Position numbers and translations under genes: made by a program | The notes under the pieces: model-generated | The model's database searches: none | Seen by the model: the letters and a program-made list of their open reading frames with translations, nothing else | What the model was told of the DNA's origin: nothing | Shown here: positions 10,725-21,256 of the stretch, in pieces | Layout of the letters: the number at the start of each line of letters is the position of its first letter | Position numbering within the stretch: the first letter of the stretch is position 1 | From: Azolla caroliniana | Lineage: Eukaryota > Polypodiophyta | NCBI GenBank assembly: GCA_043228905.1 | Contig: JBHGNT010000021.1 | Location: 3,782,001-3,846,000, forward strand | Direction of reading: 5' to 3' | DNA: 64,000 nucleotides

Positions 10725-11300
10725 TGTCGTGAAGAAAACCGTCCACGAGCGGAATCGGTGCGCCGGAGCATAGGAACCGGCTCTTCATGCACGTACGCCT
10801 TGTGTTGTACATAAGAGAGAATTAGGGACATGGAAGATCCTAGGTAGGTAGATTCGGTAGGTAGGAAGTTAATAGATTCGGTAGGTAGGGAGACGAGGAG
10901 GAGGAAGGGGATCGCGAATCAGAGAGGACGAAGTGTTGTCGGGTTGTCGGCCAAAGGCGTCTCTCTCTTCCAAACTCCATAGCTTCTTTCTGTGCAGGTT
11001 TCGGGAGGCTCGCGCTGCTCTGAGGAATGCCCGAGTGCTTCCGACAGCACCTCCAACCTACTCCTTTCTTTCTGTGCGTTTACGAACAGGCATCGGCATC
11101 TGTTCGCCGGCCTGTTCGGTTGTAACCGACTTCGTGTTTTTGTTGTTTGTCTCTGTTGATATATACTTACATACCGTTGTGCCTCTCTGTGTTGTTTTCC
11201 ACGCTCGCGTCTTCGTGTCGAAGGGCCGTGTCCCTGTGGATCTACGCCCGCACGTAGTGGGTTCCTTCCCTTCTCCTTTCCCTATTTGCTCTTCGGTACA
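10725..11300 (+). mobile_element. LTR1 (3' LTR of B and 5' LTR of C)
   Basis: Starts TGTCGTGAAGAAAACCGTCC immediately after the purine tract AGGTGGGGGCGGA and ends CTTCGGTACA before the leader AGACCCCCGAGG, giving TG...CA termini. About 576 bases. It aligns with LTR2 and LTR3 through the words GAAGTGTTGTCGG, TGCAGGTTTCGGGAGG and CATCTGTTCGCCGGCCTGTT. The segment that holds the TATA box in LTR2 and LTR3 is missing here, so this LTR probably lost its promoter. Confidence 0.8.
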
Positions 11301-11344
11301 AGACCCCCGAGGTCCCGCCTCATTCCACGCATCCGCGAGGAGTA

Positions 11345-12491
11345 CCTCGACAACAGGACGTTGCGCTTCATTCAAGACCTGCAACCGGTCAATAGAGTGA
11401 CCATTCGGAACGCAGGAATCGGACCAAGGTCGATCTACTCGATTGGTGATCTGTACTCAGGGTATGATCAGTTCCAACTAGCCATAGAAAGCAGAGACAT
11501 TACGACGATGCGGACTCCTCTCGGCCTAGTGCAGATATGTACCCTGCCACAAGGAGGGACGAACTCGGTGGCCCACATGGTGAATGCGATGAACAAGGTG
11601 CTGAAGGATTGTATCCCGGACATCACCATACCGTTCTTGGATGACATCCCGATCAAGGGATGTCCGGTGGAGGAAAAGGACGAAACGATCAGACCGAACG
11701 GATGCCAAAAATTCATAGCGACACACATTGACGACTGCGAGAGGGTGCTGCATAGGCTAGAGGATGCGAGGCTCACCTTCTCCGGGGAGAAATCGGCCTT
11801 CGGGCAATCGGAGATCATGATCGTCGGACATCTATGCGGAGCGTATGGCTGGAAACCGTCTCCGGCCAAGGTAGAAGCCATCTCTGCTATGAAGCCCGAC
11901 TGTAACTCGGTCACGGAGGTACGGAGGTTCTTGGGAGCATGCGTGTTCTACCACATATGGATCCCGCATTACACCCACGTTGCCGAGCCGCTATACGGGT
12001 TGCTGAAAAAGGGGCGAAAATTCGAGTGGCGAGACGAGCATGCGGAGTCGGTCCGAAAGATGAAGGAGTCGCTTGTTGCGGCTCCGGCACTCCGGAAGGC
12101 TGTCTACGAGAAAGGCACTCCCATCTACATAACGGTAGATACGAGTCCGACCGGGATCGGATGGATCGTCAACCAAGAAGATGAGGACGGCATTCGGTTC
12201 CCGATCCGGTTCGGCGCGAAGGTCCTCAACGAGCGGCACCGAAGATACGCCCAGGTTAAACGCGAACTCTAGGGTATCGTTTCGGCGGTAAAGGTCGATA
12301 AAGACAATCTGATTGGGACAGAGGTGATTATCGAGACGGACTGCCTGCCGATTCTCGGCATGGTTTCCGGATGCGCAACCCCGAACCTGGCAATGCTCAG
12401 GTGGATAGCGTACATCAAGTCCCTGGATCCGGAAATACGACACATTTTCGGGAAAGACAATGCCATGGCCGACATGCTTTCGAGGGCGTGA
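11345..12491 (+). pseudogene. truncated RT plus RNase H of copy C
   Basis: Directly after the leader (ending CGACAAC) the reading enters RT at LRFIQDLQPVNRVTIRNAG. The segment that reads TIDEFAEAFAG in copy B is deleted in frame (GIGPRSIYSIGDLYSGYDQFQ). The catalytic box FLDDIPIKG and the RNase H motifs are kept. Stops at 12270 (TAG for Trp of KRELWGI) and 12489 (TGA for Arg of SRARF) interrupt it; both are single transitions from the codon in sister copies. Confidence 0.85.
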
Positions 12492-12499
12492 TTCGACGA

Positions 12500-14049
12500 C
12501 GAGGGCGGCATGGTTTCGGAGGACGAGGAAGTCGGTGTAGACTTCTTCGAGGCAGCTTACGTAACAACCGAGGGGGGGGGGCATTCCGGCGCTTAACAAT
12601 TTTAACGAGAGGAAGTACGACGGGGAGTGGCTGCAGATTGGGGGATTCTTAAGGACAATGGTGCCGGACGCATCGTGGACAAGGGACGAGGCCAACCAGA
12701 TCCGGAAGAAAGCGTACCGATTCTTTCTCCGGGACGGATACTTGTGGAAGCACCCGAAGAAGAGGAACGGCATCCCGCTCCGAGTAGTGGCGACGAAGGA
12801 GGAACAGGAGGAATTGTTGAAGGCCTACCACGACAGCCCCTGGGCTGGGCACCGTGGGACGTGGGCCACGTTCGAGAAACTAAAGAGGAAGTACTGGTGG
12901 CCGGGACTGTACCGGGACGTGCAACAGTTCGTGACAACTTGTGAGAGCTGTCAGATGCACTCCATAGTCCGACATCAGGACGAGCTTCACCCCACATACC
13001 CTCCAACCATCCACTTCAAATGGATGGTAGATTTGGTGACGATGTCAATGGGCGTAGGGCAGATGCGATATCTGGTGCTGGCTCGGGAAGACCTGACGAA
13101 CCAGGTGGAAGGCCGAGCCCTGCAGAACAAAACTACCGCAGCCGTGTGTCGGTTCCTGATCGAGGACGTGATATGCCGGTACGGGTGCGTCGGGAAGATC
13201 GTGGCTGACCGCGGGGAGTTGGACGCCGAAGAGGCCGAGGAGCTGTTCAACCGATTAGGGGTCAAGCTCTCGCTCACCACAGCGTACAATCCGGAGGCAA
13301 ACGGGAAGGTAGAGCGCGAGCACGGGCCAATCGTCAAAGCGCTAGTCCGGGCATGCGGAGACCAGGTCGGGAACTAGCCACGGTTGTTACCTTACGCCTT
13401 GTGGGCGGACCAGACAACGCACAGTTCGGTAACCGGGTTCATGCCGTCAGAGCTCATGTTCGGACAAAAGCCGATCATGCCGATGGAACGGACGATCTCC
13501 TCTTGGGCGACGGTAGACTGGAGTAACGAAATGAGTCGGGAAGAACTGCTAGCAGCGCGTATACGGCAGCTCGAGCGGAGGCCGGAGGACGTGGAACGAG
13601 CAGTGGAGAGACTTCGAGCGGCTAGGATGAAGAACAAAGCCCAGTTCGACCGAACGCACCGGCTCCGACCAACGAAGATCGAGGAAGGCGACTGGGTGCT
13701 AGTCTACGACAACAGCCTCGACAACCAGCACCGAGCAACACAGAAGTTCGCGAAGCGGTGGTTCGGGCCTTACGTGGTAACAAGCGCCAACGACAACGGG
13801 ACGTATCACCTGGCGGAACTCGACAGTACGAGGATGGCGATGCCGGTAGCAGGGAAGCAGGTCAAAGCGTTCAAGAAACGCCACGACGACGAACCGTATC
13901 TAAGAGGCCTGGACAGCGAAGACGAACAGTCCGAAACGGAGGGCAAACCGATGGACGAAGAAACGGAACCCAGACCGGTTTTCTCCAACCAGAAACCAAT
14001 TTTGGCGCATACCGGTGGATGCGCGGTCAGGTGGGGGCGGATGTCGTGA
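12500..14049 (+). pseudogene. integrase of copy C
   Basis: A run of ten G near 12570-12580 shifts the frame between RNase H and the integrase. From 12640 the integrase frame is open: KKAYRFFLRDGYLWKHP, HDSPWAGHRGTW, CESCQMHS, KIVADRGELD, ANGKVEREHGP. TAG at 13375 replaces Trp of GNWPRLLPY. After 13384 the C-terminal domain is intact (WFGPYVVTSANDNGTYHL). The normal stop seen in copy D is lost, so the frame reads across the purine tract into LTR2 before ending at 14049. Confidence 0.85.
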
Positions 14050-14637
14050 AGAAAACCGTCCCCTGGCACAATCGGTGAATAGCGCACATGAACCGGCCCT
14101 TCACGTGTGCGCGCTCTTAATGTATATAATAGAGAAGAAGGTACAGAGAGAGATCCGGGGTAGTTAGATTCGGTAGGTAGGAAGTAAATGAGGGAGACGG
14201 CTCCCTTCTTGACGCTATAAAGGAGGGGGAGACGCAGGGAGAAGATATCGCGCATTGAGGAGGACGAAGTGTTGTCGGACCGGAACCGAACGCTTCTCCT
14301 CTGTCTGTTCTTTGTTGCTCTTCTCTGCAGGTTTCGGGAGCCTCGCGCTGCTTCGAGGAACGCTCGTGTGCTTCCGGCAGCACCTCCATCCTATCCCCAT
14401 TTCGTGCACATACGAACAGGCATCGACATCTGTTCGCCGGCCTGTTCAGTTGTAGCCGCTCTCGTGTTCTGTTGTGTACTTGTTATTCGTTAATATACAA
14501 ACACTTGTGTTTCCCTGTCTCTGTGTCCATTCGCGTTTTTTGTGTCAACGGGCCACGCCCCTATGTTTCTTTGCTCATACGTGACCGGGCGTCTCTCTCC
14601 TTCTCTTTTCCCCTTCTATCATCTACTCTTCGGTTCA
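14042..14637 (+). mobile_element. LTR2 (3' LTR of C and 5' LTR of D)
   Basis: Starts TGTCGTGAAGAAAACCGTCC after AGGTGGGGGCGGA and ends CTTCGGTTCA before the leader AGACCCCGGTGG; about 596 bases. It is the most complete of the three LTRs: it has a TATA box (TATAAA, 14216-14221) followed by GGAGGGGGAGACGCAGGG, the likely transcription start region. Confidence 0.82.
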
Positions 14638-14687
14638 AGACCCCGGTGGTCCCGCCTCGTTTCCTCACACACGCGCGTAGTAATGCG

Positions 14688-15937
14688 ACAACGTCTGGAA
14701 GCACCCAAAGAAGAGGAACGGCATCCCGCTCCGAGTGGTGGTGAAGAAGGAGGAGCAGGAGGATTTGCTGGCGGCGTACCACGATAGCCCGTGGGCTGGA
14801 CACCGTGGAACATGGGCTGGACACCGTGGAACGTGGGCCACGTTCGAAAAGCTAAAGGGGAAGTACTGGTGGCCGGGACTATACCGAGACGTGCATCGGT
14901 TCGTGACGACTTGTGAAAGGTGTCAGGTGCACTCCATGATCCGACACCGGGACAAGCTTCACCCGACCTACCCTCCGACCGTCCACTTCAAATGGATGGT
15001 GGATTTGGTGACGATGCCAATGGGGGTAGGACAGATGCGGTATCTGGTGCTGGCTCGAGAGGATCTAACAAACCAGGTTGAAGGCCGAGCCCTGCAGAAC
15101 AAGACGACTGCAGTCGTATGCCGGTTTTTGATTGAGGACGTGGTATGCCGATACGGGTGCGTGGGGAAGATCGTGGCTGATCGTGGTGAGTTGGACGCAG
15201 AAGAGGCCGAAGAGTTGTTCGACCGGCTAGGAGTCAAACTTTCGCTCACCACAGCGTACAATCCAGAGGCGAACGGGAAGGTAAAGCGCGGACACGGGCC
15301 GATTGTCAAAGCGCTAGTTCGGGCATGTGGAGGCCAGGTCGAGAACTGGCCACGGCTACTACCTTATGCCTTGTGGGCGGACCGGACTACGCACAGTTCA
15401 GTGACCGGGTTCATGCCGGTCGAGCTTATGTTCGGACAGAAGCCGATCATGCCAATAGAGCGGACGATCTCCTCGTGGGCCACGGTGGACTAGAGGGATG
15501 AGATGAGCCGGGAGGAACTGTTGGCGGCGCGGATTCGACAGCTCGAGCGGAGGCCGGAGGACGTAGAGCGAGCCGGGGAGAAACTTCGGGTAGTGAGGAT
15601 AAGGAACAAAGCCCGGTTCGACCAAACACACCGGCTCAGGCCAAGGAAGATCGAGGAAGGCGACTGGGTGCTAGTCTATGACAGCAGCCTCGACAATCAG
15701 CACAAGGCCACGCGGAAGTTCGCAAGGAGGTGGTTCGGGCCTTACGTAGTAACAGGCGCCAACGACAATGGGACGTACCATCTCGCGGAGCTCGACGGTA
15801 CGAAAATGGCGATACCGGTAGCGGGGAAGAGGATCAAAGCGTTCAAGAAACGACACGACGGTGAGCCGGAGCTAGGGGGCACGGACAGCAACGACGAGCA
15901 ACCCGAGGCGGAGGACGAACCGGTAAACGAGGAATAA
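14688..15937 (+). pseudogene. integrase of copy D (only internal part left)
   Basis: After the leader, which again ends CGACAAC, the sequence jumps into the integrase at LWKHPKKRNGIPLRV. A 21-base tandem duplication repeats WAGHRGT within the zinc-binding region (14797-14840). The DDE core (VDLVTMPMG, KIVADRGELD, ANGKVKRGHG) has lost the catalytic Glu: the codon is AAG (Lys), where copies A to C have Glu. TAG at 15491 replaces Trp of ATVDWRDEM. The C-terminal domain then runs to a TAA at 15935. Confidence 0.87.
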
Positions 15938-16014
15938 AAGCAAGGACCGGTTTTCTCCAAGTAGGAACCCAATTTTGGCGCATACCGGTTGATGCGCGGT
16001 TAGGTGGGGGCGGA

Positions 16015-16636
16015 TGTCATGAAGAAAACCGTCCCCATGCGCAAACCGTGTATAGCGTGTGTGAACTGGCCCTTACACGTGGGCACGCCCCTTGTGGTAC
16101 AGTAGATAGGTAGGCACAAAGGTCAGATCCTAGGTAGCAATATTCTATAGGGAGAATCGAGGAGTATCTCTGTTCGAAAGGACATAGAATTAATGTGATG
16201 TAAACGGGTAAGGCGGCCTCCCTCCTTGAGCTATAAAAGAGAGGGAGACGGGGAGAGAAGGGTATCGCGCGCTAGAGGGAAGGAAGTGTTGTCGGACTGG
16301 GACCGAGCTCTTCCTCCCTGTCGTTCTCCATAGCTTTCTTTTGCGCAGGTTCTTAGGAGGCTGATTCTGCTCCGTGGAACGCCCATGTGCTTCCGGCAGG
16401 ATCTCCATCTTGCTCTCCTGTGTGCGTGGGTGATCAGGCGTCGGCATCCACCTCACCGACCTGATCGGCTGTAACCGTTCGAGTCGTCTGCATACACACA
16501 AATACATGCATATTGTTACATACATACTCTAGTGTTCTCACCTCGTGTCTCCTGTGTTGTTGTGCCGCGCGTTCCCGTGCGCTTCTTTGTCTATACGTGA
16601 GTGAGTGTCTCTCTCTCTCTCTCTCTCTCTCTTTTG
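16015..16636 (+). mobile_element. LTR3 (3' LTR of D, end eroded)
   Basis: Begins TGTCATGAAGAAAACCGTCC after the same purine tract. A TATA box is at 16232-16237 (CTATAAAAGAGAGGGAGACG). It matches LTR2 through GAAGTGTTGTCGG and TTCCGGCAG and ends in a (CT)n run where LTR2 has TCTCTCTCCTTCTC. The terminal CTTCGGTTCA is not present, so the 3' boundary with plant DNA is eroded and no target duplication can be read. Confidence 0.8.
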
Positions 16637-17115
16637 ACATGAATTATCAGTCCATTTTTAAAGTGTAATGAATTCTATCATCTACATCATTTCTTTGTAT
16701 TTTTTAGTTTTGTATGCCAATTGAATTATTATTTTTTGAACAACCCTTTCCATACCCATGGTTCCCCAAGGAGAAGTGATCCAATCTCATAGAGTAGGAA
16801 CATATATGGGCATCTATATAAACTTCACAAGGAAATTATGTGTTTGGACATTTTCAAACTCTTTTGACATGAACTATCAGTCCATTATAAAGTGTAATGA
16901 ATTCTATCATCCACATCATTTCTTTGTATTTTTTAGTTTTGTATGTCAATTGAATTATTATTTTTTGAACAACCCTTTCCATACCCATGATTCCCCAAGG
17001 AGAAGTGATCCAATCTCATAGAGTAGGAACATATATGGGCATCGATATAAACTTTACAAGGAAATTATGTGTTTGGACATTTTCAAACTCTTTCGACGTG
17101 AACTATCAGTCCATA
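16636..17115 (+). repeat. 229-bp tandem duplication
   Basis: The unit starting GACATGAATTATCAGTCCAT at 16636 is repeated from 16866 (GACATGAACTATCAGTCCAT) with few substitutions, and a third partial unit starts at 17095 (GACGTGAACTATCAGTCCAT). It contains CATACCCATGGTTCCCCAAG. The second segmental copy at 22.5 kb has only one unit, so the extra unit lies on the left side only. Confidence 0.85.
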
Positions 17116-18365
17116 ATCCAACCTAACCTTATTGAGCATCTTAGTGTTACGAACATGTCAAATAGTTGTTTCTTAGGAACCAAAAGTTCATTTTTCCTTC
17201 CTAATAGTAAGCCCTCACACCCCCTTCCAAGTAGCAATTTTAATAGAACGCTTAAGTTGTTTCTTGGAGTCTCATTCAAAGGCATACTTTTCGTCTTGGA
17301 GATATTAACACTCCCTTTACCCTCCCTTGATCACTCCCATTCATTTAAACCTCATTCTCTAAAACATCTCTCTTTTTATCTTCTATGGTCTCTTGTTTTT
17401 TTGTTTTTTGTTACATCTATTCCTCCCCTTCTTGTGACACTACGATGTTTCGTATCACTTCTTGTGTTTGAACATATCCATATGGACCTAAAAGCGCTCT
17501 TCTTCCAAAATTTTGTTGCCTTTGCATCACATCAATGGACCATCAGGGTTTTCTTAAATATATACACACATGCATACATATATACATATATATAATTGTT
17601 TCATTTTCCATATTTGGTTTGGGTCTAATTCATAGGCATAAATTTCAGCTTGGAGACGTTAACACTTCATTTACTTGCATACAAAAGTTTTCCACAAGAC
17701 TTAAAAGCTTATGGGTATCTTCTAAAGTATTTGCAAAATGCATCACGTGGGTTGTGTATAACAAAAGCATGATTATTACATTTTAGACTTCCTATTTTAT
17801 AGAATCATCAACTATTTGTTTTGATTCATCAATGCATAAACCAAAGTGAGTCGTTGAGAGTGACCATAGCTTAGCTCAACAAACATCCTACTAGTTCAAA
17901 AATCTTAATTTACTTAAAAACAAAAGGTGTTATACAAAAGACCATGACAAGAAGTAAGACTAACCAAAACTTGGTTCATGATGAAGAGAACAAGGGCATG
18001 TTTGTAATGCTCTAAGGGCTTATTTAATCTATGCTTAGAAGAGAAAGCTTTTTGAAATCACTACTATTAAGACTTCATTGGATAGTATAGAGTGTAATGG
18101 GTTCAATGGTAGCTTCAATACACATATTTGAAGAAATCATTACTTAACCTCCCACTCACTCACGATATAAAGCACCATGGAAACACTACTAGAGTAAGTT
18201 TTCCATTGCTAGCTTGTCCGCCCGATAATTCACTTAGAAAACTATACCACATCATCACTCACTCAGGAGAAAATATGCACCATGGAAATGACATGTCTTT
18301 GCCCCTAAAATTTCACTTAGAAAGAACCACACCACATCAAAGGTGTTGCTAACCTACAAACCAGA

Positions 18366-19925
18366 CTACATCAAGTGAATTGTCCGTGGGATGCCTTTCT
18401 TTTCTTGTTTCCGGTATGACATCTCCCACTGATTGGTACCTGCACCTGTTTTTAGGGTATCCGCGGAAGTCCGAATCTCTTCGATGACGGCTTTGAGCAT
18501 GGCCTCGGGATTACCTCCTCCCCGGTATCTGATGAATGTCTCGGCCATGGTCGCGGGAGTGACCGTGTTCTGGCCACACGCCACCTCCTCCAGCTCAATG
18601 AACAATTCCGGGTGGGTTTCCCGGGACGTGCCATCAAGGTAATTCACCGCTAGTTTCTCCACCACCGCGGGGGTGCAATAGGAGAGGTGGATATGCATAT
18701 CCATGCGGCCCGGTCTCAGCAATGCCGGGTCGAGCCTCTCCTTGAAATTGGTGGTGAAGATGAAGATCCGCTCCTCGGCGCACCCCGACCATAGCCCGTC
18801 GGTGAAATTCAGCAGTCCCGAGAGCGTCAGTTTGGAGGCGGTGGGGTCGGTTGCGGTGATCCCATGGGAGTTGTTAGTGGTGGAAGTTTCCATGGTATTA
18901 TTACCATTGGATTCGGGTCCATTGATGACATTGCTCCTCCGGTCCGCAAATTGGAACGAGCAATCGATGTCTTCTATGACGATGATCGACCTGCGAGTGG
19001 TGCTCATGAGGAGCTTTTTGAGCTCGGCATTGTCCCAGACATTCGTGAGCTCGAGGTCATAGATGTCATAGTGGAGGCGGTTGGCTATGGCCGCAATGAG
19101 GCTGGACTTGCCCGTCCCGGGGGGGCCATGGAGGAGGTACCCACGCTTCCAAGCCCGGCCCAGATGGCGGTACAAGTCCTGGTTCTCGCGGAAGCTGTCG
19201 AGGTCATCGAGGAGCTTAGAGTGGAGGTCCGTGTCGAGGGCTATGCTATCAAAGGTGGAAGGATGGGTGAAGGGGGCAGATTCCCAGTGGCCGTTCCTGA
19301 ATTTGGAGTTCGAACAGATCTTGAGCTGGGTGTTCTTATGTTGGATCTCCATAGCCGTGCGTGTAACGTGCTCCAGATAGCCGGGCACGATGGCCGACCG
19401 GCCCGATGCCGGAAACTCGAGAGTGAAGTACTCATTATCACTGCCCCTACCATTTATCCGGCCTCCCCCACGAGGATTACCTCCTCCTCCATACCTTCCG
19501 GAGCCACCATTGGAATCTTCTTTCATTTTTTTCCACTGGACCACGACACCATGGAAGGTGTCCTCGAGGATCACTCCTAGGGGGAGATGGAAACGGAGCG
19601 GGTCCCCCTCGTGGACCCTCACGACATCTAGGCTCTTGTGGTTGCACAATGCATTGTCGAGGGAGCTGATGTATAGAACCGAGTGGCGGTAGACATGGTT
19701 GATGCACTCGTCCGATCTCTCCGGGATTCGGAGAGTGACAGTGTCGGGAGCCTCGTGATGGAGGAGCCACTGCCAGAGTGCATCCATCTTCCGGCTGAGC
19801 CACTGCTGGAGGGGGGGTGGCAGAAACCTCTCGAGGAGGGCATACATGCCCATCCAGTACATGGCAACCGACATGACATCCATCCTGTTGCCGCCCCCGC
19901 CCTCGCCCCCGACCCCGACCGCCAT
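18366..19925 (-). CDS. AAA-ATPase, BCS1/AATP1-like (copy 1)
   Basis: A 519-residue intronless protein from the first in-frame ATG (MAVGVGG...); the frame is open further upstream but with no ATG. An N-terminal hydrophobic stretch (VMSVAMYWMGMYALL, about 18-31) could anchor it in a membrane. The AAA-associated domain of plant BCS1-like proteins follows (VYRHSVLYISSLDNA), then a glycine-rich loop (about 139-162), Walker A GPPGTGKSS (267-275), Walker B IIVIEDID (314-321), sensor-1 FTTNFKERLDPALLRPGRMD with the Arg finger, and a C-terminal YLDGTSRETHPELF region. Plant members hydrolyse ATP on mitochondrial or ER membranes and several respond to stress; the exact role here is unknown. It has a near-identical sister at 23989. 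Confidence 0.93.
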   Translation of the reverse strand: MAVGVGGEGGGGNRMDVMSVAMYWMGMYALLERFLPPPLQQWLSRKMDALWQWLLHHEAPDTVTLRIPERSDECINHVYRHSVLYISSLDNALCNHKSLDVVRVHEGDPLRFHLPLGVILEDTFHGVVVQWKKMKEDSNGGSGRYGGGGNPRGGGRINGRGSDNEYFTLEFPASGRSAIVPGYLEHVTRTAMEIQHKNTQLKICSNSKFRNGHWESAPFTHPSTFDSIALDTDLHSKLLDDLDSFRENQDLYRHLGRAWKRGYLLHGPPGTGKSSLIAAIANRLHYDIYDLELTNVWDNAELKKLLMSTTRRSIIVIEDIDCSFQFADRRSNVINGPESNGNNTMETSTTNNSHGITATDPTASKLTLSGLLNFTDGLWSGCAEERIFIFTTNFKERLDPALLRPGRMDMHIHLSYCTPAVVEKLAVNYLDGTSRETHPELFIELEEVACGQNTVTPATMAETFIRYRGGGNPEAMLKAVIEEIRTSADTLKTGAGTNQWEMSYRKQEKKGIPRTIHLM

Positions 19926-20060
19926 TGGAACTCTTTTTAACCTAAAAAAGATTTGTCCCAATTTGCTCTAAAGCAAATTCATCAGATGATGAATGCAAAC
20001 TTGCAATTGCCAATTCATGAGATGGATGAGGCAATGAATATATGCACACACCCGGCCAAC

Positions 20061-20070
20061 ATATATATAG
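20061..20070 (-). promoter_or_regulatory. TATA box of AAA-ATPase copy 1
   Basis: CTATATATAT on the minus strand, about 135 bases upstream of the start codon, preserved in the second segmental copy (25742-25751). The sequence just beyond it differs between the two copies because a SINE-like insert lies upstream in copy 1 only. Confidence 0.6.
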
Positions 20071-20124
20071 TTCCTTAAGAAGCTCTCTCAAAAGCAAAAA
20101 GCTACTTACTTGCAAGGCCCGGCG

Positions 20125-20125
<1 letters not shown>

Positions 20126-20164
<39 letters not shown>
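20126..20164. repeat. (GA)n microsatellite
   Basis: About 19 GA dinucleotides in the upstream region of AAA copy 1. The second copy has an interrupted GA/CA tract at the corresponding place. Confidence 0.9.
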
Positions 20165-20167
<3 letters not shown>

Positions 20168-20169
20168 GC

Positions 20170-20375
20170 TGCCTAGATGGATGTAGCTCGGTTGGTAAGG
20201 TTGCCCAATGGAGACCGGGTGGTCATGGGTTCAACACCCCTACATTCCAGGGGTGGCATCTAGAGAATTATATAAGAGTATATGAAGTATATAATAGAGA
20301 GGTGAGGAAATTGGGTTTCGAACCCATGATGTAGTGCTTGTAGTGTTAACAACTTACCACTAGGGTAAGGTAATT
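20170..20375. repeat. pair of tRNA-like SINE heads facing each other
   Basis: On the plus strand an A-box TAGCTCGGTTGG (20184-20195) and B-box GGTTCAACACC (20228-20238) form a tRNA-like head. On the minus strand GGTTCGAAACC (20314-20324) and CCTAGTGGTAAG (about 20353-20365) form a second. They point towards each other across about 80 bases that include TATATAAGAGTATATGAAGT. The block is absent from the matching place in the second segmental copy, so it was inserted after, or lost from one side of, the duplication. Confidence 0.6.
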
Positions 20376-20696
20376 ACGAGAAAAAGGAAAAGAGAGAGAC
20401 TTGGTCTCTCTCGAGTTTCGCTTTTGCTATTCACAATCATTGTCCATATTTCATTCGAAATTTTTATTTTATTCCCTTATATAACATGCTCCAAAGTTGT
20501 CTATTGTCGAACCCATGTGAGAAAAGAAAGGCCCAACAACTTTTTGACGAAATGGGCACTCAAGATTCTAACTTTTGACCATATAAATTCTCTCCAATGT
20601 CCATCAAGATGGTATACACAACATTTTGACGTCAATTCTCTTCAAATTCCCATGTTAGGAGGGTTAAGGGTGCCGTTCCGAGAAGATCCATGTAAA

Positions 20697-20990
20697 GAAA
20701 TCCTTTGGTTTCACAAATTGGACAACCTAGGCTTTGTCTACCAATAGTTCACAAATACAAGATCCTTTGGTTTCACAAATTGGACAACCTAGGCCTTGTC
20801 TACTCAGAAGCTTGAATGTTACCCTTACCATCAATGGGTTCAACCAAGGCGTTTACAACGACCTAAGAAAGAGTCACCAACTGGTGTTTGGGAAATCTTT
20901 CCCGTTTATCCATAGTTAACAATTTCAAGATCCTTTGGTTTCACAAATTGGACAACCTAGGCTCTATCTATCCATAGTTCACAAATACAA
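20697..20990 (+). repeat. tandem/dispersed 60-bp repeat (copy 1)
   Basis: The word TCCTTTGGTTTCACAAATTG, followed by GACAACCTAGGC and a variable TCTATCTATCCATAGTTCACAAATACAA tail, occurs three times here. The same repeat occurs at 26187-26420 in segmental copy 2, with a different number and spacing of units. Confidence 0.8.
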
Positions 20991-21256
20991 TACGTAAACA
21001 TGGACAACCAACATTTCCAAAGCAACCCATAAGAGACAAAAGCAAAATTCTATACTAGAGATCTAGAGTTTGCTTCATTTGATTCTCTTTACTTTTTTAT
21101 AGCTCAAAACAAAAGATTTTAACAAGAAGAAAAAACACAATGCTTCCTTTATTCTCTTTACTTCTTTACAACTCAAATAAAAGATTTTAACAAGAAAAGC
21201 ACGTTTGACATCGGAAGGTTCCGAAGAGGAGAGAAAGTGCCAATGATTTGAAACAT

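Larger units (their letters stand above)
6055..16636 (+). mobile_element. Ty3/gypsy chain: internal B - LTR1 - internal C - LTR2 - internal D - LTR3
   Basis: Three internal regions of one family lie head to tail, each followed by an LTR preceded by the same purine tract (AGGTGGGGGCGGA). B begins abruptly inside gag near 6055 and has no 5' LTR. C has lost gag, protease and the first part of RT. D has lost everything before the integrase. Neighbouring internals share one LTR, as expected from LTR-LTR recombination or repeated insertion at LTRs. All three carry stops and small indels, so the chain is dead. GC content is visibly higher than in the flanking plant DNA. LTR3 loses its last bases in a CT run and then joins the plant repeat at 16636. 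Confidence 0.9.

Noticed and set aside
16987-17595. 202-codon plus-strand frame, kept open in the second segmental copy (22610-23218)
   Set aside because: Preservation only reflects the recent duplication. Composition is low-complexity, it ends in a TATATACATA microsatellite, and no domain is visible.
18864-19580. 238-codon frame antisense to the AAA-ATPase
   Set aside because: A shadow of the GC-rich coding strand; the minus-strand reading has the Walker motifs.
20184-20365. two tRNA genes
   Set aside because: Only box A and box B similarity; no complete cloverleaf can be drawn.
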